NCBI GenBank assembly: GCA_910577375.1
Contig: CAJTLT010000006.1
Location: 1 to 64,000, forward strand
Direction: 5' to 3'
DNA length: 64,000 nt
Source of the DNA: an uncultured Christensenella sp.
Lineage (GTDB): Bacteria; Bacillota; Clostridia; Christensenellales; Borkfalkiaceae
The translations under genes and the position numbers were made by a program. Below are positions 38,207-45,898 of the stretch, one piece after another. The notes below the pieces were generated by a model. That model saw nothing but the letters and a program-made list of their open reading frames with translations. It was not told the DNA's origin and made no database searches. Positions within the stretch are counted from its first letter, which is position 1. Each line of letters starts with the position of its first letter.

Positions 38207-38752
38207 TTACTCGAATTGTCCCGCAAGTATGTTTGCGGATAACTGCGCAAGTTTGCAAGCGGCGGGTTCTATCTTAGCGCCCTTTTCGCAGGAAATAAGC
38301 GCAACCGCGCCCAAGCAATCGCCGTTGCAGACTATGGGAACGATAATCTGCGCCGTAACCTCGGTTTGCTGCCCGTCGTAAATGGGAACGACGTCGCCGC
38401 CCTCAGCAGTGTTAGCGATATAACTCTTTCTGTCGCGTAAAATCTTTTCCATATTGTCGGAAAGGTTTTTTCCGTCGAATTCTCTTTGACCTCTGCCCGA
38501 AGCGTGCAAAACGCCGTCCGTGTCGCATATCACGGCAACGTGGCCCGATAAATCGGAAAGAGATTTCGCCGTTCCCTCCGAAAACTTTTCAAGCGAAGCT
38601 ATGGGCGAATACTTTTTGAGCATAAGCTCGTCCCTGTCCGTGAATATTTCCAGAGGGTCGCCCGATTTTAACCTTAAAGTGCTTCTTATTTCTTTGGGAA
38701 TAACCACTCTTCCCAACTCGTCGATTCTTCTTACAATACCTGTAGCTTTCAT
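38207..38752 (-). CDS. spoVT: Stage V sporulation regulator SpoVT
   Basis: 181-residue AbrB-type regulator of forespore genes. The N-terminal swapped-hairpin domain reads MKATGIVRRIDELGRVVIPK and RSTLRLKSGDPLEIF, and the C-terminal GAF-like domain follows a linker. I use the ATG after AGGAGAATT; a longer frame reaching back to 38875 crosses a terminator. A sigma-G-type promoter lies 35-65 bases upstream, as expected for spoVT. It heads the spoVT-flippase-mazG-dus run. Confidence 0.95.
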   Translation of the reverse strand: MKATGIVRRIDELGRVVIPKEIRSTLRLKSGDPLEIFTDRDELMLKKYSPIASLEKFSEGTAKSLSDLSGHVAVICDTDGVLHASGRGQREFDGKNLSDNMEKILRDRKSYIANTAEGGDVVPIYDGQQTEVTAQIIVPIVCNGDCLGAVALISCEKGAKIEPAACKLAQLSANILAGQFE

Positions 38753-38787
38753 AATTCTCCTAATACAGGCAAAATATGCCGTACAAA

Positions 38788-38816
38788 AAGTATGTGAAAG
38801 TAAAATTTTGTTATAC
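38788..38816 (-). promoter_or_regulatory. Sigma-G/F-type promoter of spoVT
   Basis: GTATA (38812-38816), 17 bases, CATACTT (38788-38794) on the minus strand, close to the sigma-G pattern (GHATR, 17-18, CATNMTA). Established knowledge: spoVT is a SigG gene in Bacillus. Confidence 0.65.
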
Positions 38817-38830
38817 GCAAAAAAGAAAAT

Positions 38831-38859
38831 CCCGAGTGCGGCTGTCCGCCGCACTCGGG
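38831..38859 (-). terminator. Terminator of the coat protein pair
   Basis: 12-bp stem CCCGAGTGCGGC with complement and 5-base loop; ATTTTCTTTTTT follows in the minus direction, 20 bases after the CotF-like gene. Confidence 0.88.
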
Positions 38860-38878
38860 AAATCCTGAAATTCAAAAA

Positions 38879-39175
38879 TCAGTTGCCTGCTTTCAGGCAC
38901 TTTTTCTGTTTTTTAAACGTATCGTTCGCATCGTCTATAAGAGTTTTGTTAGCGGGCTTAGGCTCGTAATACCCGCGCGAATTCATCTGGGAGAATATAA
39001 GAAACTGGTTCTCCGCCACGCCCAAAAGGTTTGTGGAAAAATTTTTGCGCATCGATTTTGTGCTGCCCTCGTAAAGCGCCGTTGTGTAAATAGCCATAAG
39101 CTGTTTTTCACTTTCCAGCATATCCTGCAAAGCGTCTCTTTCGTTCAGCGTGCAATCGCTCTTTGTAAGTTTCAT
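38879..39175 (-). CDS. CotF-family spore coat protein
   Basis: 98 residues of helical ferritin-like coat protein. The pattern NERDALQDMLESEKQLMAIYTTALYE, then NQFLIFSQMNSRGYYEPKPA matches CotF family proteins, where the second helix ends in a G-[WY]-Y-x-P motif. Expected in the mother cell and then in the spore coat. It follows the 62-residue gene by two bases, so they form a pair, and ends at a strong terminator. Confidence 0.88.
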   Translation of the reverse strand: MKLTKSDCTLNERDALQDMLESEKQLMAIYTTALYEGSTKSMRKNFSTNLLGVAENQFLIFSQMNSRGYYEPKPANKTLIDDANDTFKKQKKCLKAGN

Positions 39176-39177
39176 TT

Positions 39178-39366
39178 TCAGCCTCCTATAATGTTTAAAA
39201 GCGCGTTGTAACGCTGTTCGTGTTCATCCGCGATTTTGGTCATGCATTGCGCCAAATCCATATCGGTGAGCGTTTTGGAATACGCCCTTGCCTTTTTGCA
39301 GATAAGACCTTCCGCCGTAAGCACGTCGGAAATGAGTTCGAGTTCTTTTGAAGTTATGTCCTGCAT
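39178..39366 (-). CDS. Small CotF-like coat partner protein
   Basis: 62 residues, two helices: MQDITSKELELISDVLTAE, then the heptad-like IADEHEQRYNALLNII. Small proteins of this kind commonly accompany CotF and are annotated as coat proteins. The GGAGG that should serve as ribosome binding site lies inside the right arm of a terminator hairpin, eight bases before the ATG (see findings). Function inferred from family and neighbour. Confidence 0.8.
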   Translation of the reverse strand: MQDITSKELELISDVLTAEGLICKKARAYSKTLTDMDLAQCMTKIADEHEQRYNALLNIIGG

Positions 39367-39374
39367 AAAAAATA

Positions 39375-39404
39375 CCTCCGCTCTTTTTATTGACAGAGCG
39401 GAGG
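39375..39404 (-). terminator. Terminator of the HEAT gene, overlapping a start region
   Basis: 10-bp stem CCTCCGCTCT/AGAGCGGAGG with a 10-base loop and T run TATTTTTTATG that contains the next start codon. It ends the 44.7-39.4 kb operon. Confidence 0.85.
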
Positions 39405-39422
39405 CTTTTTATACAAAACTGT

Positions 39423-40214
39423 TTAACCTTGCGGATGAATGATTTTAAAATAAGGGTCGTTTGAAAAATCGCGTTCTTTGGAATATTCCCCGCCAAGCGC
39501 CTCTATTGCGAATTTAAGCTCCTGATACTCAACGAAAGTTATCCCCTCCTCGTCGATTTTATCAAGAAGATATGGCAACGCGCGTTCGTCTCCGTACGCC
39601 GCAAGATAGCTTGCGTGCATAGGGATATTATCTGCGTCTCCTCGGAAAGCTTTTATAAGAACGTCGAATATTTCGTCTGATTTTTTAACCGTTCTCGACA
39701 TTATTTCAAGCATATATTCGGGGCAAATGTTTTTTCTGTAATTTTCAAGAGCCTCTCCCGAAACCAAATCCGCGTTTTCTTTTATGTAATCCGCGCAGGT
39801 GTTTTTTATATCCGCGTCGTCGCAGGATATAAGCATTTCCATATATTTGCTTAAAGCTCTCTCGTCCGCGCCGATAAGATTGAGCGCATATTCGCGCTCT
39901 CCCTGCGTGCCGTCCAAAAGCGGCAGCAAAAGCTCTGTCGGGCGGCGCGCCTCTATTTCCGCGCACAAAAAATCAGAAACGGGCGCCTCTTGCTTAATAT
40001 GCGCCCTGAGGCATTTTACAATCTCCGCGTCGGTCATTTCCGCATAAAATTCACGCGGGGTCTTGCCCAGCGATTTAACAACGGTATCCCCGAACTTTTG
40101 ATAAAGCTTAGGGATTATATCCTCCCACTCGTTTTCCTTGTATTTGCCCGCATTTTTTGAAATGTATTCCGAAAGCTTTTCGTCAAACATTCCGTCGAAA
40201 TCATAAAGCTTCAT
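39423..40214 (-). CDS. HEAT-repeat-like cytosolic protein
   Basis: 263 residues, no signal or membrane segment. The middle and C-terminal parts read as helix pairs with small conserved residues (LIGADERALSKYMEML, YLAAYGDERALPYLLDKI), as in HEAT/PBS-lyase-type repeats; a start domain of about 80 residues is unassigned. Such repeats usually mediate protein contacts. It follows the TPR gene by one base and is the last gene of its operon. Confidence 0.72.
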   Translation of the reverse strand: MKLYDFDGMFDEKLSEYISKNAGKYKENEWEDIIPKLYQKFGDTVVKSLGKTPREFYAEMTDAEIVKCLRAHIKQEAPVSDFLCAEIEARRPTELLLPLLDGTQGEREYALNLIGADERALSKYMEMLISCDDADIKNTCADYIKENADLVSGEALENYRKNICPEYMLEIMSRTVKKSDEIFDVLIKAFRGDADNIPMHASYLAAYGDERALPYLLDKIDEEGITFVEYQELKFAIEALGGEYSKERDFSNDPYFKIIHPQG

Positions 40215-40215
40215 A

Positions 40216-41868
40216 TCAGTCCCCTATCAAAGAGTTTACCTGCTCTTTCGTAACCTCGAAAAATTCGTAAATTCCGTCGCCCGATATCTCCGCCGCGCGA
40301 ACCTTTGAAACAAGATAAACCGCCGCGGTAAGAATTTCAACGTTCTTTACACAATCCAGCCGCCCCTCGCCCGCAAGCTTAACATAAATCTCTTCGGCAG
40401 CCGCGGCAAATTCCTCGCCGAAACCGTCGTCTAAAATAGCGAAGTGCGCCAAAAGTCTCGCATATGCGCGTACGAAATATTTTTTCTTCGCTCTGTCAAC
40501 GGTTAAAGGGCGCATCGTCACCCTTCTGTAAACGTTGCAGATAACCACGCCGAAACAATCGAAAGCGTTGCGTTCCGCAAGCGAAGTAAGCATATCAAGC
40601 TTTATTCTGTCGTCTAAAAAAGCGTCCAAAAGCAAACCGCGCACGGTTTCGTCCATTTCCGCTTTTACGGCAACCTGACACGCAAGCAGCTGCAATTCTC
40701 CGCCCTTGCCTTCGTGCTCGTCAAAGCACCATTGCACGCACAAAGACAAATCCACTTCTCTTGCGAATTTCCTTGCCGACGCAGAACTCAGCCGCATATA
40801 TGCGGCAAGCACCTTTAAAGAAGATTCCCTTACTTCCGCGGGCAAGCGGTAAAAGTAGCTTAACTCCGTCATATCCCCGCTCTTTTCGACTTTGCGGGCT
40901 AAATTATAATAGTATTTAGCCGTCACCGCGTCGGGGTAAATCGTCACAAGTCTGTCAAACGCTTCAAAGCTTTCTTCAATCATTCCCGCGTTAAAAGCGG
41001 AAACGGCTTTAAAATATAAAACGTTTAAATCGTATTCGAATCCGTCGCCAAGCCCGCAAAACAACGAATAGGCGTCTTCGTGCATTTTGTTCTCGCAGCA
41101 AACGGTAGCTATTTTATAAACTTCGTCCGGTTCTTTAACCCCGAGGGATAAAAGCCTTTTCGCAAGCTCGCGCGCCTCTTCGGTTTTTCCCTCTTCCGTT
41201 TTGACCGCCGCAAGCGTCGTAAGCGCCTGAACGTCGTCGGGGCGGAATTTCAAAAGATTCAAACACTCCTGTTCCGCCTCTTCGGTTTTGTCCGCTATTA
41301 TCTTGCACATCGCAACGTAGTTGCGCGCAGAAGAATATTTTGGATTGCCCTCGGCAACCTTGTCGAAATCCTCCACCGCAAGGTCGTATTCTCCCGCCTT
41401 CATATGCTCGATGCCGCTTGAAATAAACTCCGAACAATCCGCAAGCGCGGGGGGATAAACAAATTTCAAAGGGTTTTCCTGCGCTGATAAAAAATCTTTT
41501 ATAATTTCTTCCCGCTCCGCGCCGTCTATTTCGTCGGTCTCCATTAAAAGCTTGTTATAATAAAAAGCCGAAAAATGCTCGTTTCCGAGGTTCATAAACC
41601 CGATTGCAAGCCCCTCGTAACAATCCGCAAGTTCGCCCGCGTCCGCGGTATCGAGATATCTGAACCAGCCGTTAACGCTCTTTTCGTAAAGCCCCATATC
41701 GTCGAAAATTTCGGCGTAAAGCATCAGCGCGTCCTCGTCGCTGCCGTGCAGACCCGCGTTTTTGTTGAGCATTTTCAACGCGCTTATATAGTTGTGGCTG
41801 TCAACCATATCCGCCGCGATAGAAATTAATCTGTCGTCGGAAAGGTCGATTGAAAACGTTTTCGCCAT
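40216..41868 (-). CDS. Tetratricopeptide-repeat protein
   Basis: 550 residues of helix pairs. Clear TPR units include YDLAVEDFDKVAEGNPKYSS and the following NLLKFRPDDVQALTTLAAVK, TEEARELAKRLLSLG; the C-terminal 250 residues are helical but less regular. It appears cytosolic. I start at the ATG one base after the hslO stop; a longer frame running back into hslO would be out of frame with any homologous start. No distinct catalytic motif. Forms a pair with the HEAT-type gene. Confidence 0.82.
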   Translation of the reverse strand: MAKTFSIDLSDDRLISIAADMVDSHNYISALKMLNKNAGLHGSDEDALMLYAEIFDDMGLYEKSVNGWFRYLDTADAGELADCYEGLAIGFMNLGNEHFSAFYYNKLLMETDEIDGAEREEIIKDFLSAQENPLKFVYPPALADCSEFISSGIEHMKAGEYDLAVEDFDKVAEGNPKYSSARNYVAMCKIIADKTEEAEQECLNLLKFRPDDVQALTTLAAVKTEEGKTEEARELAKRLLSLGVKEPDEVYKIATVCCENKMHEDAYSLFCGLGDGFEYDLNVLYFKAVSAFNAGMIEESFEAFDRLVTIYPDAVTAKYYYNLARKVEKSGDMTELSYFYRLPAEVRESSLKVLAAYMRLSSASARKFAREVDLSLCVQWCFDEHEGKGGELQLLACQVAVKAEMDETVRGLLLDAFLDDRIKLDMLTSLAERNAFDCFGVVICNVYRRVTMRPLTVDRAKKKYFVRAYARLLAHFAILDDGFGEEFAAAAEEIYVKLAGEGRLDCVKNVEILTAAVYLVSKVRAAEISGDGIYEFFEVTKEQVNSLIGD

Positions 41869-41869
41869 G

Positions 41870-42691
41870 TTAATTTTTAAAAAGCTCCCCGATATCCTCT
41901 GCGGTGAAACGGTAATCCGTGTTGCAGTAGTGGCAATGCACCTCAACCTTACCGTCCTCTTCTATAATCTTTAAAAGCTCGCTTTTGCCGAGCGGCGTTA
42001 TAACGCCCTCTATTTTCTTACGCGAACAGTTGCATTTATATTCGGGGAAATAAAGATATTCTCCCCCTTTGCTATCTTGCGCAAAAAACCTTTTCATAAT
42101 TCCGTCCGCGCCGTATTCTTTGAGCGCGGCTGTAACGCCCACGAAATTCTGCATAACGTTTTCGGCTTTATCCATATTGTATTCGGCTGTGCTGGGCAAA
42201 CATTGCATAACAACGCCGCCCGCAACGGAACACACCCCGCCTTCAACGTCAACCCCTATCGCAACCGCCGTAGGGATTTGCTCGCTTATATGAAAATACT
42301 GCATAAGATTTTCTGATATATCGTCACATTTAAGCGCGCACATGCCCGTAAACGGGCGGAAAAACCCGTCCTCTTTTATAACGGTCATCGTGCCGCCTTT
42401 GAGCCCGTTTTCCGCGCCCTCGACATATCCTCGGATATGTCCGTTCACGTCGCCGGAAACGCTCGCGGTCGCGCTGCCGTCGCCAGACTTAACAGTTATG
42501 GAAACAGCCCCGCGCTCGCTCTTTAAACAGCCCGCCATATACGCGCACGCAGTCAAAAGCCCGCCGAGCATACGCGCGGATATATCGTCGAGTTTATGTA
42601 TTTTTATAGCGTCGTTAACCATTTGGGTTGTATCGAGAACGGAAAGAGAAATCTGTTCGTCGTAAACGAGCTTTTTATATAATTTATTCAT
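41870..42691 (-). CDS. hslO: Redox-regulated chaperone Hsp33
   Basis: 273-residue holdase chaperone activated by oxidation. The C-terminal zinc-binding cysteines CNCS and CHYC are intact, and the N-terminal core shows GDVNGHIRGYVE and the GGMVMQCLP-type loop (AGGVVMQCLPS). I start at the ATG giving MNKLYKKLVYDEQISL, four bases overlapping the methyltransferase gene upstream. The gene lies between a methyltransferase and a TPR protein. Confidence 0.96.
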   Translation of the reverse strand: MNKLYKKLVYDEQISLSVLDTTQMVNDAIKIHKLDDISARMLGGLLTACAYMAGCLKSERGAVSITVKSGDGSATASVSGDVNGHIRGYVEGAENGLKGGTMTVIKEDGFFRPFTGMCALKCDDISENLMQYFHISEQIPTAVAIGVDVEGGVCSVAGGVVMQCLPSTAEYNMDKAENVMQNFVGVTAALKEYGADGIMKRFFAQDSKGGEYLYFPEYKCNCSRKKIEGVITPLGKSELLKIIEEDGKVEVHCHYCNTDYRFTAEDIGELFKN

Positions 42692-43422
42692 AATTTCACC
42701 GCATAAAAACAAATTCTTTCTTCTTTGCCTCCGCCGAGATGCCCCTCGCTTTCCGCTCGGAACCCCGCACCTTGCAAAGCGCTTAATATGTCCGTTTCCC
42801 TATGGATATACTGCGTTTGCCGTTCGTCCTTTCTTTCAAAAAGTCCGTCCTTTCTCCTCGCAAAAAGCGTTATATCCATATCCACGCACCCGCCGTTCAA
42901 CGTATTGAACCACATATATGCAACGTCGCCCCTGTCCTCTGCAAAAAGATTGTTGCCGAGGATATTTTTCAGCTTGTTTTCGGAACTGACGTCGAATATA
43001 AAAACGCCGCCCTTGCCCAGATTTTTATAGACGCGCGCAAACGTTTTTTCAAGCTTTTCGGGCGGAATATAATTTATGCAGTCGTTAACCGCGGTTATAA
43101 AACCCGCCTTGAAATTAAGCGCCGTTTTGGAGATATCGCCCGAAAGAAATTCAATGCAATCCCCCTCTTTGCGGGATTGCTCAACCGCGGCGGAAAGCAT
43201 TTCGGGGGAAATATCAAATCCCTTCACCGCGTATCCCGCTTTATAAAACGCGCGCGTAAAATATCCGTTTCCGCAACCGAAATCAGCCCCGCAAGCGCCT
43301 GCGCCCACGCCGTAAGCGCGCAGTTTTTCAATTAAATACTGCGACCATTGTTCATAGCCGCAGTCGTCGTTAAGGTATTCGAAAACCCCGCCAATAGCGG
43401 AATAAGGTTTCTTTACGTTCAT
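42688..43422 (-). CDS. Class I SAM-dependent methyltransferase
   Basis: 244 residues with Rossmann-fold motifs: GADFGCGNGYFTRAF (motif I), FDISPEML (acidic end of strand 2), FITAVNDCINYIPP (motif around the catalytic region) and GGVFIFDVSS. The C terminus has beta strands typical of UbiE/Methyltransf_25-type small-molecule methyltransferases. Substrate unknown. Overlaps hslO and the membrane-protein gene by 4 bases each. Confidence 0.9.
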   Translation of the reverse strand: MNVKKPYSAIGGVFEYLNDDCGYEQWSQYLIEKLRAYGVGAGACGADFGCGNGYFTRAFYKAGYAVKGFDISPEMLSAAVEQSRKEGDCIEFLSGDISKTALNFKAGFITAVNDCINYIPPEKLEKTFARVYKNLGKGGVFIFDVSSENKLKNILGNNLFAEDRGDVAYMWFNTLNGGCVDMDITLFARRKDGLFERKDERQTQYIHRETDILSALQGAGFRAESEGHLGGGKEERICFYAVKL

Positions 43423-44678
43423 CTCAAAAGGTTGTCCGAGCTGATTTTCTTTTTCTTGCCCTTCTTGCCGGTCTCCGTCTGCAAAGCCTTTTCGCGCTCT
43501 GCAAAAAGCTTGTTATACTCTGCGTAAACGGCATCGTTTTCGTGCTCTTTTTCATAAGCGGAAACGTCGGCATAAAGCTTTTCCCTGCTTGCGTTCACGG
43601 TTTTAACGTCCTTTCTCGTGAACGTTTTTCCAAGGCTGGGAACTGCGGACTGCTCTGCAAGCGGCATTATCGGACGGGCGATAAGCTCGCTTTTCCCCGC
43701 CGCCAAAAGCTCTCGCGCGTGCTGTTTTTCAGCCTGTTCCTTTTCAACGGCAAGCTCTTTTTCGCTCTTTTGCGACTGTTCTTTTTCTTTCTGCGCTTTC
43801 AGGTTGGGATTAACGTAAATATCGAAAGCCCACTGCGTAAAGCCCGTCCAGCATATAATAACGTATGAAAATCCGATAAGGATAAAGAATATATATCCGA
43901 GGTAAGAAATCAACGGCGCCGCCAGCCCTATCATAACAAGCCACACGGGCATAAGAGAAAAGCCAGCCATAAAAACCGTTTGCAAGGGCGTTCCTATCAT
44001 CATAACGAACGCGTTTTTGAAAAGCGCGGTAAGTTTTACGCGGTAACCCGTGCCGACTGCAAACACCCACGCCATATAAATGCTTACAAGCACGGTTGCG
44101 ATAATTATGAAAACATAAGCCGTTATCGCCGCCGCGGCGTTTCCGCCGGTCGCAATCACAACGTGCATCCAGTCGCCCGTCAAAAGAGTAGAAAACATAA
44201 ATATCATAACAACGGTAACGGGCATAACCGTGCTGAGATAGCAGACCTTTATTCCGTGGAAATACGATTTGATAGTAAATTCGCCGTGCGTATTCAAAAG
44301 CTTTCTTATCGAATACGCGGAACCGGCAATTCCTATCGAAGCGAAGAATCCCGCAACTATAAGCGCGGCATAAAACAACAAATCGGCAGAAAGGGTAAGC
44401 CTTTCCGCAAGCCCCTCCACGTCGGGATAAAAAGGATACAAAAGCGAGGGGTTAAACGGATAAACCGTTCCGAGCCCACCTATATAGCCCGAACGGAAAA
44501 TAACAACCACGATTCCGGGCACAAAAGTGATAAGGGTGAAAATATTTATGAGAACGAGTTTTAAAAACGAACTTTTAAACACGCTCCACGTGTCGCCCCA
44601 TCTGCCTTTGGGCACGTAATTTCTTGTATAATCGTCGGCAATTTCGTTGCCTTCGAGATTTTTAACGTTCAAAGCCAT
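43419..44678 (-). CDS. Multi-spanning membrane protein with charged tail
   Basis: 419 residues: about six membrane helices between 35 and 290 with GYRVKLTALFKNAFVMM and GFTQWAFDIYVNPN as conserved-looking loops, then a long charged, Lys/Glu-rich cytosolic tail of about 120 residues ending in GKKGKKKK. Similar in outline to YesL/DUF624-type membrane proteins, but I cannot assign it. It heads an operon (membrane protein, methyltransferase, hslO, TPR, HEAT) and has its own promoter. Confidence 0.75.
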   Translation of the reverse strand: MALNVKNLEGNEIADDYTRNYVPKGRWGDTWSVFKSSFLKLVLINIFTLITFVPGIVVVIFRSGYIGGLGTVYPFNPSLLYPFYPDVEGLAERLTLSADLLFYAALIVAGFFASIGIAGSAYSIRKLLNTHGEFTIKSYFHGIKVCYLSTVMPVTVVMIFMFSTLLTGDWMHVVIATGGNAAAAITAYVFIIIATVLVSIYMAWVFAVGTGYRVKLTALFKNAFVMMIGTPLQTVFMAGFSLMPVWLVMIGLAAPLISYLGYIFFILIGFSYVIICWTGFTQWAFDIYVNPNLKAQKEKEQSQKSEKELAVEKEQAEKQHARELLAAGKSELIARPIMPLAEQSAVPSLGKTFTRKDVKTVNASREKLYADVSAYEKEHENDAVYAEYNKLFAEREKALQTETGKKGKKKKISSDNLLR

Positions 44679-44708
44679 AGTGTTTTCCTTAAATTTATAC
44701 TCTTATGT

Positions 44709-44737
44709 ATGATAACACAGCCGCGTGAAATTTTCAA
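44709..44737 (-). promoter_or_regulatory. Promoter of the membrane-protein/hslO operon
   Basis: TTGAAA (44732-44737), 17 bases, TATCAT (44709-44714) with TGT before it; leader of about 25 bases with AAGGA. Confidence 0.7.
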
Positions 44738-44823
44738 CTGTTTTTTATTCCATATTATAAATATAATACGCGCGGCAAATCCGTAGCATTAAAACCCGGC
44801 TCATAGTAAACTGCAGAATAAGA

Positions 44824-44859
44824 AAATCCGCCCGCGCCCAAGAGAGCGCGGGCGGATTT
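44824..44859 (-). terminator. Terminator of the metal permease gene
   Basis: 14-bp stem AAATCCGCCCGCGC and complement, 8-base loop, followed leftwards by TCTTATTC after TTT. Confidence 0.87.
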
Positions 44860-44874
44860 ATAAAAACCAAAATT

Positions 44875-45768
44875 TTATTCTATCCCGGCCGCAAGCGATA
44901 TCGCGTTTATCACAAGTCCGGCGATAACCGCAAGAACGTATAACGATATAACTATAAGAACGTTGCGTTTCAGCTTTTTGGTATTTTTAAAAAGCACCAC
45001 AAGCCCAAGCCCCGCATTTGAACAAAGCCCGCACACAAGGCTGCCGAACAAAATCGCGCCGTTCGTGTACGCGCCCGTAAGAATAACGCTTGATGCGCAG
45101 TTGGGTATAAGCCCTATCAGCGCGGTTATCAGCGGCTGTACGTACGCGCCGCCCGTAATGGTATTCGCGGCAATGTTTTCTGCGCCGCCCGCCAAATCTA
45201 TCAGATATCCGAAAACAAGATTGACTATAAGAAGATACGCCGCTATTTTAAGCGAATGCAAAAGCGGAGAAAGAAAATAAGTTTTAAACTCGGAATGTTC
45301 CCCGAGCATCCCGCCGCCCTCGTGTTCCGAACAGCAGAAATGCGCGTCCACCTCTTGCGGAACGTTCGCCTCGCTCAGCTTTTCGCCGGAAAGTATAAAA
45401 TTCGCAAGATATCCCGCCCCCGCCGAATACAAAAGCTTTATAAACACAAGCGGCATAACCACGTGCGCCGCAGATAAATCTGATAAAAGCAGAATTATCG
45501 CCTCGTCGCTCGTAGCTATAAACACGGCAAGTATCGTGCCCGTGCGGATAAATCCTTTATCGTAAAGCTTTGCCGCCATCACGGAAAATCCGCACTGCGG
45601 AATAAGCCCCGTTGCCGAGCCTATCAAAGGGGCGAATCCCCCCTGCAATATTTTTTTGTTCTGATTGAGCCGCGTGCGGTGTTCCAGAATCTCTATAAGA
45701 ACGTAAATCAAAAATAGAAACGGAAAAACCTTCAGCGTATCCCAAAGCGCGTCTAAAATTATATCCAT
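44875..45768 (-). CDS. Putative metal/arsenic efflux permease (PF11449-like)
   Basis: 297 residues with about nine or ten membrane helices arranged as two inverted halves, each with a GLIP-type loop (GLIPQCGFSVMAA and GLIPNCASSVILTG). These are the marks of the putative 10-TM heavy-metal or arsenic exporter family. The central loop carries a His/Cys cluster, HFCCSEHEGGG, which could bind metal. The substrate is not determined. It is a single gene with its own terminator; a clear promoter was not seen. Confidence 0.85.
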   Translation of the reverse strand: MDIILDALWDTLKVFPFLFLIYVLIEILEHRTRLNQNKKILQGGFAPLIGSATGLIPQCGFSVMAAKLYDKGFIRTGTILAVFIATSDEAIILLLSDLSAAHVVMPLVFIKLLYSAGAGYLANFILSGEKLSEANVPQEVDAHFCCSEHEGGGMLGEHSEFKTYFLSPLLHSLKIAAYLLIVNLVFGYLIDLAGGAENIAANTITGGAYVQPLITALIGLIPNCASSVILTGAYTNGAILFGSLVCGLCSNAGLGLVVLFKNTKKLKRNVLIVISLYVLAVIAGLVINAISLAAGIE

Positions 45769-45869
45769 AAAATATGCAAATTAAAATATATCGTCCGCGC
45801 GCGCCGTTTTGTTTGAAACGCATTGCCGCGGCGGTTAAGTTATAGGCAACTTTTACGCTTTTTAAACTT

Positions 45870-45893
45870 AAACCCCCGTTTTATCGGGGGTTT
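45870..45893 (-). terminator. Terminator of the MalK-like ATPase gene
   Basis: Stem AAACCCCC/GGGGGTTT with one extra G-C pair and loop TTTTAT, six bases after the stop; TTTAAGTTTAAAAA follows. Confidence 0.8.
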
Positions 45894-45898
45894 TGCAT

